From NCBI RefSeq assembly GCF_003634095.1, contig NZ_RBIR01000005.1, forward strand, positions 62,001 to 126,000: DNA of 64,000 nucleotides, read 5' to 3'. This DNA is from Arthrobacter oryzae (lineage in GTDB: Bacteria; Actinomycetota; Actinomycetes; Actinomycetales; Micrococcaceae). Shown one piece after another: positions 1 to 8,513 of the stretch (positions are counted from its first letter, which is position 1; every line of letters begins with the position of its first letter). Made by a program: the position numbers and the translations under genes. The notes below the pieces were generated by a model that saw only the letters and a program-made list of their open reading frames with translations, made no database searches and had not been told where the DNA came from.

Positions 1-743
1 GGTGTCAGTTCGTCGGGGTTTCCCTCGATGACTTCGGGCGCGAGGTGTGCATAGCCCGTGAGGTTGCGGTAGATGCTGGTGAGTGGTTCCGTCGCAGCGA
101 TCACCAGCGGGAGGGAATGCCCGTTTAGAAGTGGGCGAAGCGCGTGGTCGACGGAACGGGCATATTGGGTCAGCCGCACCTTTCGTCCCTCGTCGCCCTG
201 CAGCCGGCCAGATGGGGAGCGGCCGCCGATCGATTCGAGCCCGACGGCACTCGCTGCATCCCGGGGCATGCCCGGCACCGTGATCTCCTCTGCCGGCCGG
301 TCCGCCGTGACCTCAATGAGCCGCGCCCCGTTCTGTGAGATTGCGAGCACGAGCGCCGCGTTCGGGAAGGTGAGGGCGCGAAGCAGCGGGGTGATGGCGA
401 ATCGGTCGGACACGCTCACGTGGTCCTCGAGATCGTTGGGCAAACGGAACTCAAGAATTGATGTCGGGGTCACGAAGATGGCCACGCTTCGCCCCATGTC
501 AAACCAGAATTCCGGGGAACCCAGCAGCTCGTCGAGGAACATTTCCATTGCGGCCACTGCGTCGTTGTTTCCCCCTTGGCGGAGCTGTTCGACGGCGGAA
601 CTGAACAAGGACCGGGCTCTGGACTGGTTGTCCTCCGAATGGGCCGGGACGCTGCTCGTCGAAAGATACACGGTGACGCTGTGTGGATCGCGCGCGGCGG
701 CCAGCCGTTCCACGTCGTCCCGGGTCGGCATATCGATGTGCAT
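1..743 (-). CDS. baeRF-family protein (bacterial archaeo-eukaryotic release factor-like), 5' part
   Basis: The gene runs off the left edge, so only about 247 N-terminal residues are visible. The ATG at 743 is preceded by AGGAG about 8 nt upstream. The protein begins MHIDMPTRDDVERL, followed by a YLSTSS strand, a stretch reading FWFDMGRSVAIFVTP, then FRLPNDLEDHVSVSDRF, LVLAISQNGARLIEV and a late segment ending YRNLTGYAHLAPEVIEGNP. This order of motifs (FW...AIF, LP, SDRF, Q-R-L) is characteristic of the baeRF families, which resemble the N/M domains of eukaryotic eRF1 and are thought to act on ribosomes or nucleotides. The exact baeRF subfamily and the biochemical role are unknown. It is divided from the sugar operon by about 310 bp without a gene and is probably transcribed separately. 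Confidence 0.65.
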   Translation of the reverse strand, partial: MHIDMPTRDDVERLAAARDPHSVTVYLSTSSVPAHSEDNQSRARSLFSSAVEQLRQGGNNDAVAAMEMFLDELLGSPEFWFDMGRSVAIFVTPTSILEFRLPNDLEDHVSVSDRFAITPLLRALTFPNAALVLAISQNGARLIEVTADRPAEEITVPGMPRDAASAVGLESIGGRSPSGRLQGDEGRKVRLTQYARSVDHALRPLLNGHSLPLVIAATEPLTSIYRNLTGYAHLAPEVIEGNPDELT

Positions 744-1056
744 GGGGGTGCTCCTTTTTGCTATCTCTCCGCTGGGTCCCACGAGGAGGGGATTTTCCTG
801 CACCTGCACCTGCTCGATGCGCAGAGCCGGACCGAGGGTCAGCGATACCGGATCAGCTCAGCATCGGACCCCGCGGAGTCCCGTGTCAACAGTCGGCGGA
901 ACTTGCAGTACGGAGGAGTTCGGCGCCGGTAGCCAGTTCGGCCAGCCCCCTAGTGGACCGCAGCGGTGCGGATTGTCCCGGTCACGTGGCACTCCGGGAG
1001 TGCGTGCAGGTGGTGGCTGGGGCACATATCTCAGGCCAACACATGGACAGCATTTC
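744..1056. other. Intergenic stretch, no gene recognised
   Basis: About 310 bp between the baeRF gene and the end of the UPF0303 gene. Open frames cross it on the plus strand, but they continue antisense through both neighbours and look like GC-driven shadows. The left end holds the baeRF ribosome binding site (AGGAG near 752). I see no convincing tRNA, strong hairpin with a T-tract or small CDS. It should contain the baeRF promoter and the end of the long minus-strand operon transcript. Confidence 0.4.
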
Positions 1057-1539
1057 TTAGCCGGCGGTCGCCTGGAGATGATGCCTGATGGCCTCGACCA
1101 CCAGCCGGTGGTCGTCGTCGGAGGACAGCCCGGATGCCGTCACGGCGGCGACGACGCCGGCGTTCCGAACCCGCACGGGGAAGGATCCGCCTGCCAGCGT
1201 GTAGTCCGCCGGGGCCAGCCATCCGCCCTGCGTGGGGTCGTAGTCCTTGGACGCGAACTCCTCGGCGAGCAGGGCTGTGCTGCGTTCAAAGCGGAGCGTC
1301 GTGGCCGCCTTGCGGCGGATCCATTCCTCTTGGTCGGCGGTGGCTCCGGGCAGGACACAGCGAAAGAGGACCAGGTTGTGCCGCCGTATATCGATGGCTA
1401 CGGAATGGCCCGCGACGATGGCGCGGTTGGCGATGAGCGAGCCGAGGCGCCAGGCATCGTGGTGATCAAAGCCCGGGAAGACGAGTTCTTCCTCGTGCCG
1501 GCGCAGTTCGGCGATCCGCGGTGAGCCGGTCTCAGCCAT
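1057..1539 (-). CDS. UPF0303 / 'heme-degrading domain' family protein
   Basis: A 160-residue protein, full length for the UPF0303 (HbpS/YBR137W-like, DUF336-related) family. Visible family features are RHEEELVFPGFDHHDAWRLG near the N terminus, SVAIDIRRHNLVLFRC in the middle, the ERSTALLAEEF helix, and a C-terminal segment with GGSFPVRVRNAGVVAAVTASGL. Members are small single-domain proteins; some bind haem or cobalamin, others are only associated with redox enzymes. Its ATG lies 8 nt inside the end of the preceding Gfo/Idh gene (1532-2566), so translation is likely coupled and it is the last gene of the sugar operon. Its role there is not established; assisting a dehydrogenase or handling an oxidised product is a guess. 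Confidence 0.75.
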   Translation of the reverse strand: MAETGSPRIAELRRHEEELVFPGFDHHDAWRLGSLIANRAIVAGHSVAIDIRRHNLVLFRCVLPGATADQEEWIRRKAATTLRFERSTALLAEEFASKDYDPTQGGWLAPADYTLAGGSFPVRVRNAGVVAAVTASGLSSDDDHRLVVEAIRHHLQATAG

Positions 1540-2566
1540 GGAAAGTCTCGTCCGGTGTGGAGTCGGCGTCGTAGCTGAGACCGATCTGGCGTCGGATTTC
1601 GTCCATTGCTGCCATGACGGCTACTGATTCGCGGGGCGGAAGGATGGTGCCGGCGGTTACGCCTTCCCTGACCAGTCGTTCCAGTTCGGCGGCCTGGTAC
1701 TGCATACCGCGGCTGTTGACAGGCTGCTCATAGCGTTCAACAACGCTGCCATCCATGGCATGAACTGTGAAGGGCGTGGGGTTGTACCAAGTGGATTCGA
1801 TATCGATCCACCCTTCGGTCCCGATGACCATAGCCCGGTTGGCGCTGGCGGCGTCCAGTTCGCAGTCCACAATGGCCTGCTGACCGCCAACATAGTCAAA
1901 GATGGCTGCGGTCTGCCGGTCTACCCCGGTAGCGGTCATGGACGCACTGGCGCGAATGGTCTCCGGCGTGCCTAGGATGTCGAACGCAAAGGAGACCGGG
2001 TAGATGCCAAGGTCCAGCAGCGCTCCGCCGCCGAGCGCAGGATCGTTCAGCCGGTGGGCAGGGTCCTTGGGCAGGCTCTGGTTGTGGCTGGCGACCACCT
2101 TCCGGACCTCGCCGATGGTGCCTTCCTCGATGACTTCGCGGATGCGGATCATGTGCGGGAGGAATCGCGACCACATGGCTTCCAGCGCCACGAGCCCTTT
2201 GGATTCCGCGAGGTCGACAATGTCCTGGGCTTCGCGGGCGTTCATGGTGAACGACTTCTCCACCAGCACATGCTTGCCGGCATTCAAGGCCAACAAGGCA
2301 TTGGCGCGGTGGAACGGGTGCGGCGTGGCGATGTAGACCACGTCAACCAGCGGGTCTGCCACCAAGTCCTCATAGCTGCCATGCGCGGTTGCCACACCGT
2401 ACTCTTCAGCGAACGCCTGGCTCGAATCCAGGGTCCGGGAGCCGACGGCCTGGACGGTGAAGCCGTTCTGGATCAGGTCCCGCGTTTGCAGCCCCGCGAT
2501 GAATCCGGTGCCGAGGATTCCCCAGCGGATGCGGCCGTCGGAGGTGCCGGTGGGTTGATTAGTCAC
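1532..2566 (-). CDS. Gfo/Idh/MocA family oxidoreductase
   Basis: A 344-residue NAD(P)-dependent sugar or dihydrodiol dehydrogenase. The Rossmann motif GILGTGFIAG lies near residue 17, followed by the family HVLVEKSFTMN segment near residue 103 (EK present; S replaces the usual P) and GGGALLDLGIYPVSF, which carries the D...Y pair typical of the glucose-fructose oxidoreductase/xylose dehydrogenase branch rather than the D...H pair. I chose the GTG at 2566 because the Rossmann fold starts 15 residues later; the frame stays open well upstream but overlaps the previous gene. The start overlaps the end of the beta-propeller gene by 8 nt. It is one of four Gfo/Idh proteins in this operon. The substrate cannot be read from sequence. 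Confidence 0.85.
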   Translation of the reverse strand: MTNQPTGTSDGRIRWGILGTGFIAGLQTRDLIQNGFTVQAVGSRTLDSSQAFAEEYGVATAHGSYEDLVADPLVDVVYIATPHPFHRANALLALNAGKHVLVEKSFTMNAREAQDIVDLAESKGLVALEAMWSRFLPHMIRIREVIEEGTIGEVRKVVASHNQSLPKDPAHRLNDPALGGGALLDLGIYPVSFAFDILGTPETIRASASMTATGVDRQTAAIFDYVGGQQAIVDCELDAASANRAMVIGTEGWIDIESTWYNPTPFTVHAMDGSVVERYEQPVNSRGMQYQAAELERLVREGVTAGTILPPRESVAVMAAMDEIRRQIGLSYDADSTPDETFHG

Positions 2567-3461
2567 GTGCTTGGTCCTTTGGTGAGTCGGTGGTGGCCAG
2601 CGGGTAAGCCACAAACGCAAAGTGCTTGGAATCCGGAGACCAACTATTAACGTTGAGGGTTCCTTGGCCGCCGAATAGGGGCCAGGTGTGAAGCGGTGTG
2701 GTCCAGTCGCTGGTGGAGACAAGCACGACGGCGACCGGCAGGTCCGCGGGGTGGCCCTCCGTGCCTGCGGGGAAACGGATGTAGCCGGCCAGTTGGCCAT
2801 CGGGGGAGAGATGGGGGAACCAGTCGACGGTGCCGCTCTCGAGGAGGCGCTCGAAATCCCTTCCGTCAACCTGCACTCGGGCAAGCTGGGCGTGGCCGGG
2901 GAGAGAGCTGAAGGACTCCGTGTTGAGGTAGAGCCACTTTCCGTCGGGAGAGTATTCCGGTCCGTCGCAATGGCGGGGGCCCACATCGACGCCGGCGGTA
3001 GCGCCGCCGTCGGACGGTATGGTCCTGAGCCGGCCCGGCTGCGTAAAGTCTCCGGCTTCGATGCCGACGTATGCCAGCTGGGATCCATCCGGGCTGACGC
3101 CGTGCAGGAAGTGGAAGGAGCCATCGGCGTCGGTGATCCGCTCCGCCGGACCTCCACTCAAAGCTGCCCGGTAGATGTGGCCGTCGTTCGCCGAGAGGAA
3201 TATGCCGGTGCCGTCGGGCGCCAGGACGTGGTCGTTGTTGAGTTCGGGAATGCCGGTCAGTGGGACCTGGCTGATGGTCCGGCCGGGCAACTCAAACCGC
3301 CACAGCTTCCCGTCCCCGTTCAGAATGAGGGCGGAGCCGTCAAGGGTCCAGTTGGGCGCTTCGAGGAGGAGCTCGTCGGTGCTGTAGACAAGTTCGGATT
3401 CGCCTGTGACGGACGCTATCCAGACCTCGCAGCGCTGGCCGGGCTGAAGGGTACGCAGCAT
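2559..3461 (-). CDS. TolB/WD40-like beta-propeller protein
   Basis: A 300-residue protein built from PD40-type blades: repeated segments such as APDGTGIFLSANDGHIY, SPDGSQLAYVGIE, SPDGKWLYLNTES, SPDGQLAGYIRF and SPDSKHFAFVAYP, each with the SPDG turn. No signal peptide is visible, so it is probably cytoplasmic. I chose ATG 3461, 2 nt after the stop of the DUF1080 gene and preceded by AAGGAA; the frame could extend 13 residues further (3500) but that would overlap the preceding gene. Proteins of this kind are seen beside DUF1080 and Gfo/Idh genes and resemble the propellers of oligogalacturonate-lyase and TolB families. A lyase or sugar-binding role is possible but unproven. Confidence 0.7.
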   Translation of the reverse strand: MLRTLQPGQRCEVWIASVTGESELVYSTDELLLEAPNWTLDGSALILNGDGKLWRFELPGRTISQVPLTGIPELNNDHVLAPDGTGIFLSANDGHIYRAALSGGPAERITDADGSFHFLHGVSPDGSQLAYVGIEAGDFTQPGRLRTIPSDGGATAGVDVGPRHCDGPEYSPDGKWLYLNTESFSSLPGHAQLARVQVDGRDFERLLESGTVDWFPHLSPDGQLAGYIRFPAGTEGHPADLPVAVVLVSTSDWTTPLHTWPLFGGQGTLNVNSWSPDSKHFAFVAYPLATTDSPKDQARD

Positions 3462-3463
3462 GC

Positions 3464-4327
3464 TCAGAGTTCCTTGATCCGGATGTTCCGCCACCGGCAC
3501 TGCGCGCCCTTGCCCCAGCGGGCCTCGCCGAACACGGAGTCGTTGTCGTGGACTTCCAAGGCGATGTGCCCGCGCTCTCCGAGAACACCCAGGACATCCG
3601 CCGGGTTGTAGTTCGGTGAGTCCAGCGTAGCGGTGTCCAGTTCGGCGATCTTGAGGCCGTTGACCCAGGTGGTGATGACCGGCAGGGCGCCGACGCAGCG
3701 GATGCGGAGTTCGTTCCAGTCGTCCCAGCGCCAGACGTTGAGGAAGTCCTCGACGTCGGCGGCGTGCTTCAGGCGGGCACGCTTTTCTTCCGTGACGGGT
3801 TCCACCGACGTGGCCGGGTTGTCCGCAATCAAACCCGTGGGTCGCCCGTCAGGGTCCAGGGCCACGTTGACGGCGAAGGGTACGGCGGAGAAGCTTGCCA
3901 GCCCGTTGCCGAAGAACCCGCCGATACCGCCGGAGGGACGGTGGTCCACCAAGACCTGGAAGCCTTCCCAGGTATCCGGCCGGCGCCGGATCATTACGCC
4001 GGTGTCTGCCGGCCAGTCGGGACGCATTTCCAGCACGAGTTCGAAGTCGCCGAATGCCTGCTCGCTCACCAGGTAGCCGCCGTAACCGCTGCCGGGGGAG
4101 TCCTGCTCGCCGACCAGGATGCCGTCTTCCACAAACCACCGGGCCGGGTGCTTTTCGGGTTCCACGGGCGGGGTTAAACCCAGGGCGGCAAAGCGTTCCG
4201 AGAGGGCCGGACCGCCCGGATACTCGGTGCCATAGACGCGGGGTACCGATCGCCAGCCAGCCAATGTGGTGCCGTCGAACAGCGGGACAAAACGGTCGCC
4301 GCCGTCGGGCGTTTCAATGCCTGACAT
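3464..4327 (-). CDS. DUF1080 (3-keto-disaccharide hydrolase-like) protein
   Basis: A 287-residue protein with the concanavalin-like DUF1080 fold: FVPLFDGTTLAGWR near the start, WFVEDGILVGEQD, a central FELVLEMRPDWPADTGVMIR, DTWEGFQVLVDHRPSGGIGGFFG, and the C-terminal WNELRIRC...TTWVNGLKIAELD and HIALEVHDND. DUF1080 proteins are annotated as 3-keto-disaccharide hydrolases, and some characterised members cleave 3-keto-glycosides. No signal peptide is visible, unlike many Bacteroidetes and Planctomycetes members, so it probably acts in the cytoplasm on imported and oxidised substrate. It lies 10 nt downstream of the TIM-barrel gene and 2 nt upstream of the propeller gene. Together with the four dehydrogenases it is the best clue that the operon uses a 3-keto route. 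Confidence 0.8.
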   Translation of the reverse strand: MSGIETPDGGDRFVPLFDGTTLAGWRSVPRVYGTEYPGGPALSERFAALGLTPPVEPEKHPARWFVEDGILVGEQDSPGSGYGGYLVSEQAFGDFELVLEMRPDWPADTGVMIRRRPDTWEGFQVLVDHRPSGGIGGFFGNGLASFSAVPFAVNVALDPDGRPTGLIADNPATSVEPVTEEKRARLKHAADVEDFLNVWRWDDWNELRIRCVGALPVITTWVNGLKIAELDTATLDSPNYNPADVLGVLGERGHIALEVHDNDSVFGEARWGKGAQCRWRNIRIKEL

Positions 4328-4337
4328 GAACTTTCCC

Positions 4338-5333
4338 TTACTGCTTGAAGGCTGCGTCGAAGGAGGTGTTCGAGGCCGGGAAGTCGAACTTCTTGAGCGC
4401 GGCGAGGGCCTCGGGGGCGCCGTGGAGCCGGTCCATGCCCGCGTCCTCCCATTCGACGGAGATGGGGCCGTCGTAGCCGATCGCGGTGAGCGCCCGGAAG
4501 GATGATTCCCAGGGCACGTCGCCGCGGCCGGCGGAGACGAAGTCCCAGCCGCGGCGCGGGTCGCCCCAGGGCAGGTGCGAGCCCATGACGGTGTTCCGGC
4601 CGGTGGGGCGGAGCTTGGTGTCCTTGCAGTCCACGTGGTAGATCCGGTCCTTGAAGTCCCAGATGAACGAGACGGGGTCGATGCCCTGCCACATGAAGTG
4701 CGACGGGTCCCAGTTAAGGCCGAACGCCTCGCGGTGCCCGATCGCCTCGAGGGTGCGGACGGTGGTCCAGTAGTCGTAGGCGATCTCGGAGGGGTGGACC
4801 TCGTGGGCGAAGCGGACGCCGCATTCGTCGAAGACGTCCAGGATGGGGTTCCAGCGGTCGGCGAAGTCCTGGTAGCCGGCCTCGATGACCTTCTCCGGGA
4901 CGGGCGGGAACATCGCGACGTACTGCCAGATGGAGGATCCGGTGAACCCGACGACGGTGTCCACGCCGAGGGCTTTGGCGAGCCGGGCGGTGTGTTTCAT
5001 TTCCTCGGCGGCGCGCTGACGGACGCCCTCAGGCTCGCCGTCGCCCCACACGCGCGCCCCGACGATCGCCTCGTGCCGGAAGTCGATCGGGTCATCGCAC
5101 ACGGCCTGGCCCTTGAGGTGGTTGGAGATGGCCCAGACCTTGAGGTTGTATTTTTCCAGCACTGCGAGCTTGGACTCGACGTAGCCGGGCTCGTCCCAGC
5201 GCCAGGCGTCCAGGTGGTCGCCGGAGACAGCGATTTCCAGGCCGTCGTAGCCCCAGCCGGAGGCCAGGCGGGCGACTTCCTCGAAGGGCAGGTCGGCCCA
5301 CTGGCCGGTGAACAGGGTGTACGGGCGGGGCAT
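4338..5333 (-). CDS. Sugar phosphate isomerase/epimerase-type TIM barrel (AP_endonuc_2)
   Basis: A 331-residue xylose-isomerase-like TIM barrel. Seen: FEEVARLASGWGYDGLEIAVSG at the N terminus, VVGFTGSSIWQ, FAHEVHPSEIAYDYWT (metal-ligand E and H), FGLNWDPSHFMWQGIDP (D, H), IYHVDCKDTK and ISVEWEDAGMD near the C terminus; these are the usual metal ligands of the family. The start ATG 5333 lies 1 nt after the preceding Gfo/Idh stop and has AAGGAT upstream. In keto-sugar pathways such barrels act as 3-keto sugar isomerases or eliminases, and as subunits of C-glycoside deglycosidases; the activity here is not determinable from sequence. It is the second of two barrels in this operon (the other is 7677-8432). 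Confidence 0.8.
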   Translation of the reverse strand: MPRPYTLFTGQWADLPFEEVARLASGWGYDGLEIAVSGDHLDAWRWDEPGYVESKLAVLEKYNLKVWAISNHLKGQAVCDDPIDFRHEAIVGARVWGDGEPEGVRQRAAEEMKHTARLAKALGVDTVVGFTGSSIWQYVAMFPPVPEKVIEAGYQDFADRWNPILDVFDECGVRFAHEVHPSEIAYDYWTTVRTLEAIGHREAFGLNWDPSHFMWQGIDPVSFIWDFKDRIYHVDCKDTKLRPTGRNTVMGSHLPWGDPRRGWDFVSAGRGDVPWESSFRALTAIGYDGPISVEWEDAGMDRLHGAPEALAALKKFDFPASNTSFDAAFKQ

Positions 5334-5334
5334 G

Positions 5335-6528
5335 TCAGGATCCTTCGGTATTCGTGTGGGTGGTCCGGGGGGACGGGGTGAGCTGGATGAGTGAGCTTTT
5401 GGCCGCGGCGCTTTCTTCCACGGCGGCCAGGATCCGCTGGACGGTCAGTCCGTCCTCGAACGACGGCGAGGGCTGGGTGCCGTTGCCCACCGCGACGAGG
5501 AAGTCGCGGATCTCGTGCGTGAACGAATGCTCCCAGCCGATCACGTGCCCCTGCGGCCACCAGGCAGCCATGTAGGGGTGCTCGGGTTCGTTGACCAGGA
5601 TCCGGCGGAAGCCCTGTTCCCGGACGGGCAGGGTGGTGTCGAGGAAGCCGAGCTCGTTGAGGTCCTCGAGATCGAACAGCAGGGCTCCTTTGTCGCCGTA
5701 AATCTCCAGCTTGAGCGAGTTCTTCTGGCCCGTGGCCACCCGGGAAACCTCCACGGAGGCGATGGCCCCGGAGGCGAGGGTGAGCGTGGCCCAGGCGGCG
5801 TCGTCGACCGTCACGTCCTCCAGCCCGGCAGCGCCGGGGCGCTGCGGGGTGAAGGTGTGCAGCCGGCCGGAGACCTCGGTGACCTGGTCGCCGAGGAGGA
5901 ACAGCACCTGGTCGATCGCGTGGGAGGCGATGTCGCCCAGCGCCCCGGACCCGGCGGTTTCCTTGTTCAGCCGCCAGGTCATGGGCGAGTCCGGGTCCAC
6001 GAGCCAGTCCTGCAGGTAGGCGGCGCGGACGTGCCGGACGGTGCCGAGGCGGCCCTCCGCGATCAGTTCCTTCGCCAGCGCCAGGGCCGGCACCCGGCGG
6101 TAGTTGAAGCCGATCATGGACTGCACGCCCTGGGTACGGGCGGAGCGGGCGGCCTCGGCCATGGCTTCTGCCTCGGCCAGGGTGTTCGCCAACGGCTTTT
6201 CGACGAGGACGTGCTTGCCCGCGGCCAGCGCCGCGATGGCGATTTCCGCGTGCATCCAGCCCGGCGCGCAGATGTCGACGATCTGGATGTCATCGCGGGC
6301 GATCACTTCGCGCCAGTCGGTGGAGGACTCGGCCCAGCCATATTTCGCGGCCGCCTCGGCGACCCCGGCGGGGTCGCGGCCGACCAGGACGCGCCGTTCA
6401 AAGGCCGGGACGTCGAAGTAGCCGGCCACGTTCCGCCAGGCATTCGAGTGGGCCTTGCCCATGAACGCGTACCCGATCATGGCCACGCCCAACGGGGACT
6501 GGCCGGGGGTGGTTTCGTGGGGGTTCAT
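5335..6528 (-). CDS. Gfo/Idh/MocA oxidoreductase, levoglucosan/glucoside dehydrogenase-like
   Basis: A 397-residue dehydrogenase. The Rossmann entry VAMIGYAFMGKAHSNAW lies near residues 15-31 (the GYAFMG loop replaces a textbook GxGxxG), followed by HVLVEKPLANT, the conserved FNYRRVPALALAK, YLQDWLVDPDSPMTWR, and GSGALGDIASHAIDQVLF with the catalytic D...H pair. The MGKAHS, NYRR and GSGALGDI motifs resemble what I recall of the levoglucosan dehydrogenase/glucoside 3-dehydrogenase branch, so oxidation of a sugar at C3 is a reasonable inference. ATG 6528 lies 9 nt after the previous gene; its stop is 1 nt before the barrel gene start. It may supply 3-keto substrate for the neighbouring DUF1080 protein and barrels. 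Confidence 0.82.
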   Translation of the reverse strand: MNPHETTPGQSPLGVAMIGYAFMGKAHSNAWRNVAGYFDVPAFERRVLVGRDPAGVAEAAAKYGWAESSTDWREVIARDDIQIVDICAPGWMHAEIAIAALAAGKHVLVEKPLANTLAEAEAMAEAARSARTQGVQSMIGFNYRRVPALALAKELIAEGRLGTVRHVRAAYLQDWLVDPDSPMTWRLNKETAGSGALGDIASHAIDQVLFLLGDQVTEVSGRLHTFTPQRPGAAGLEDVTVDDAAWATLTLASGAIASVEVSRVATGQKNSLKLEIYGDKGALLFDLEDLNELGFLDTTLPVREQGFRRILVNEPEHPYMAAWWPQGHVIGWEHSFTHEIRDFLVAVGNGTQPSPSFEDGLTVQRILAAVEESAAAKSSLIQLTPSPRTTHTNTEGS

Positions 6529-6537
6529 TGCTGGTTC

Positions 6538-7680
6538 CTAGAGGGTGGAAGCGGTGGGGTCCCAGTCCTCGGGGAGGGCTGCGGAGGCGGGGGCGGAGCT
6601 GTCGACGTCCACGAAGGTTCCCGATTCCACGGACTCGGAGATCGAGACCATGGTGTCCAGGACGTGGTAGGCGAGGTTGCCGGTGGCGCGGTGCGGGACC
6701 CCGGCGCGGATGGAGCGTGCCATGTCCAGCACGCCCATGCCGCGGCCCTGGCTGGGGCCGGTGGCGGGGATGACCGTCCATTCCTCGTCGCCGGCGTGCC
6801 AGAGCTTGATGTCCCCGTCGAAGTAGTTCGGATCCGGCAGGGAGATGGTGGCCTCGGTGCCGGTGATCTCCAGGAAGCCCATCCGCTGTCGCGGTGACTC
6901 GAAGGAAAAGACGCTGTGGGAGGACGCGCCGGACTCGAACTGGGCCATCGCGGAGACGTGGGTGGGGACCTCGACGTCGAACTTCTCGCCGGCCCTGGGC
7001 CCGGAGCCGATCACCCGGACTTCCTTGGCCTTGGACCCGGTGGCGGCGACGCGGCGCACGGACCCGAAGGTCTGGACCAGGGCGGTTAGGTAGTAGGGGC
7101 CGATGTCGAACAGGGGTCCGGCGCCGTACTGGAACAGGAATGCGGGGTTGGGGTGCCAGGATTCCGGCCCGGGGGTCTGGAACGTGGTCATGGCGGTCAG
7201 CGGGGTGCCGATGTCGCCGCGTTCGATCAGGCGCCGCGCGGTCTGCAGCCCGGCCCCCAGGAACGTGTCCGGGGCGGTGCCCAGCCGCAGCCCCGCGGCG
7301 TCGGCGGCCTTGAGCAGGCCCAGGCCCGATTCGCGGTCCAGCGAGAACGGCTTCTCCGTCCAGACGTGCTTGCCGGCGTTGACGGCGGCCGTGGCCACCT
7401 CCACGTGCGCGGCCGGGATGGTCAGGTTCACGATGATCTCGACGTCGGGGTGGTTCAGGGCGGCGTCCACGCCGCCCCATTCGGGGATGCCGTATTCCTT
7501 GGCGCGCGCCTCGGCGGCGTCCTCGAAGAGGTCGGCGATGACATGGACCTTGAGGTCGGGGAAGACGGTCAGGTTGTCCAGGTACTGCTTGCTGATGTTG
7601 CCGGCGCCGATGACGGCGACGCCCACCGGGCCGCGCCCCGAGGCCTGGTTTGCGGAGGCCTGGTTTGCTGCGGCGCTCAT
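6538..7680 (-). CDS. Gfo/Idh/MocA family oxidoreductase
   Basis: A 380-residue NAD(P)-dependent oxidoreductase. The Rossmann motif VAVIGAGNISKQYL starts near residue 20, HVWTEKPFSLDRESG carries the EKP signature near residue 114, and GAGPLFDIGPYYLTALVQ carries the D...Y pair. The ATG at 7680 overlaps the stop of the upstream barrel gene by 4 nt (ATGA), so translation is coupled; the frame is open upstream to 7821 but that part is a shadow of the barrel gene. The first 17 residues repeat NQASANQASG and are probably disordered. It belongs to a different Gfo/Idh branch from 5335-6528, which suggests separate steps, for example oxidation at one end of the pathway and reduction of a keto-sugar at the other. 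Confidence 0.85.
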   Translation of the reverse strand: MSAAANQASANQASGRGPVGVAVIGAGNISKQYLDNLTVFPDLKVHVIADLFEDAAEARAKEYGIPEWGGVDAALNHPDVEIIVNLTIPAAHVEVATAAVNAGKHVWTEKPFSLDRESGLGLLKAADAAGLRLGTAPDTFLGAGLQTARRLIERGDIGTPLTAMTTFQTPGPESWHPNPAFLFQYGAGPLFDIGPYYLTALVQTFGSVRRVAATGSKAKEVRVIGSGPRAGEKFDVEVPTHVSAMAQFESGASSHSVFSFESPRQRMGFLEITGTEATISLPDPNYFDGDIKLWHAGDEEWTVIPATGPSQGRGMGVLDMARSIRAGVPHRATGNLAYHVLDTMVSISESVESGTFVDVDSSAPASAALPEDWDPTASTL

Positions 7681-8432
7681 GCGTTCACGCCCTGTGCGCT
7701 GGCGGAACCGCGCTGCAGGAAGCCGAGGCTCTGGGCGATGCCGTCGAAGATGTCGCCGGAGTAGTCGTCGAATTCCACGACGCCGACTTCGAGGGACTGC
7801 GCCGCGTTGATGACGTCCCACACGGGAATCTTGCCCTGTCCGGCCGGCTGCTGGGCCTTAGTGTCCGTGGAGACGGGGCCGTCCTTGATGTGGATGAACT
7901 TCACCCGCTCGCCGAGGCGCTCAAGCAGGGCCACCGGGTCCTGGCCGCCCACGGCGGCCCAGTAGGTGTCCACTTCCAGGACGAGTTCCGGGTCCAGCAG
8001 TCCTGCGAAGTACTCCAGCGCTGTCTGGCCCTCGATGCTGGACTCCAGCTCCCAGGCGTGGTTGTGGTAGCCGACGCGGATCCCGTACCCGGCGCCCTTC
8101 TTGGCGGCGGCATTGAGCGTCGCTGCAGTGGCCCGGATGTCCTCGGCGGACTGCCAGTGCTCGGCCGGGAGGTAGGGGTCGATCACGGTGCTGATGCCCA
8201 GTTCCTTGGCCGCGGCGAAGATCTCGTCCTGGTCCTGGCTCAGCAGCGGGGCGTGGCCGGACGGGGCGGTCAGGCCGTTTTCCTTCAGGGCCGCGCCCAG
8301 CTCGGCGGCCGTGGCGACGAAGTTGTAGGGCTCCACCTGGGTGAAGCCGAGCTCGGCGACCTTCTTGATGGTGCCGGGCAGGTCGTCCTGCAGGGCGTTG
8401 CGGAGCGTGTACAGCTGGATTGAGTAGGACAT
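7677..8432 (-). CDS. Sugar phosphate isomerase/epimerase-type TIM barrel
   Basis: A 251-residue AP_endonuc_2 barrel, shorter than the 331-residue paralogue at 4338. It opens MSYSIQLYTLRNALQDD, then AELGFTQVEPYNF, VGYHNHAWELES (H, E), LVLEVDTYWAAVGG (D), FIHIKDGPV and VGVVEFDDYSGD (E) near the end, matching the family metal ligands. I chose ATG 8432 because AAAGGAA precedes it and the family motif starts at once; 11 extra upstream residues are possible but lack support. It overlaps the next gene by ATGA. An 81-bp gap with a GC hairpin separates it from the transporter genes, so expression of the enzyme block may differ from that of the transporter block. Confidence 0.82.
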   Translation of the reverse strand: MSYSIQLYTLRNALQDDLPGTIKKVAELGFTQVEPYNFVATAAELGAALKENGLTAPSGHAPLLSQDQDEIFAAAKELGISTVIDPYLPAEHWQSAEDIRATAATLNAAAKKGAGYGIRVGYHNHAWELESSIEGQTALEYFAGLLDPELVLEVDTYWAAVGGQDPVALLERLGERVKFIHIKDGPVSTDTKAQQPAGQGKIPVWDVINAAQSLEVGVVEFDDYSGDIFDGIAQSLGFLQRGSASAQGVNA

Positions 8433-8476
8433 TGCGTTCCTTTGCGGGGAGTCGGTTGTTCTCAAGGAGGTGGGCG

Positions 8477-8495
8477 GGCCGGCGGTCAGCCGGCC
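8477..8495 (-). repeat. Intercistronic GC hairpin in the sugar operon
   Basis: Two 7-bp arms (GGCCGGC and GCCGGCC) are separated by 5 nt between the permease gene ending at 8514 and the isomerase start at 8432. No T-tract follows, so it looks like an RNA processing or stability element rather than a full terminator. A similar GC hairpin lies at 11722-11744. Confidence 0.4.
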
Positions 8496-8513
8496 GGCGT
8501 CGGGGTTGGGGCG

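Noticed and set aside
73..1524. Long plus-strand open frame across the first 1.5 kb
   Set aside because: It is antisense to the baeRF and UPF0303 genes, rich in Arg/Ser/Gly and without any recognisable domain; a shadow caused by high GC.
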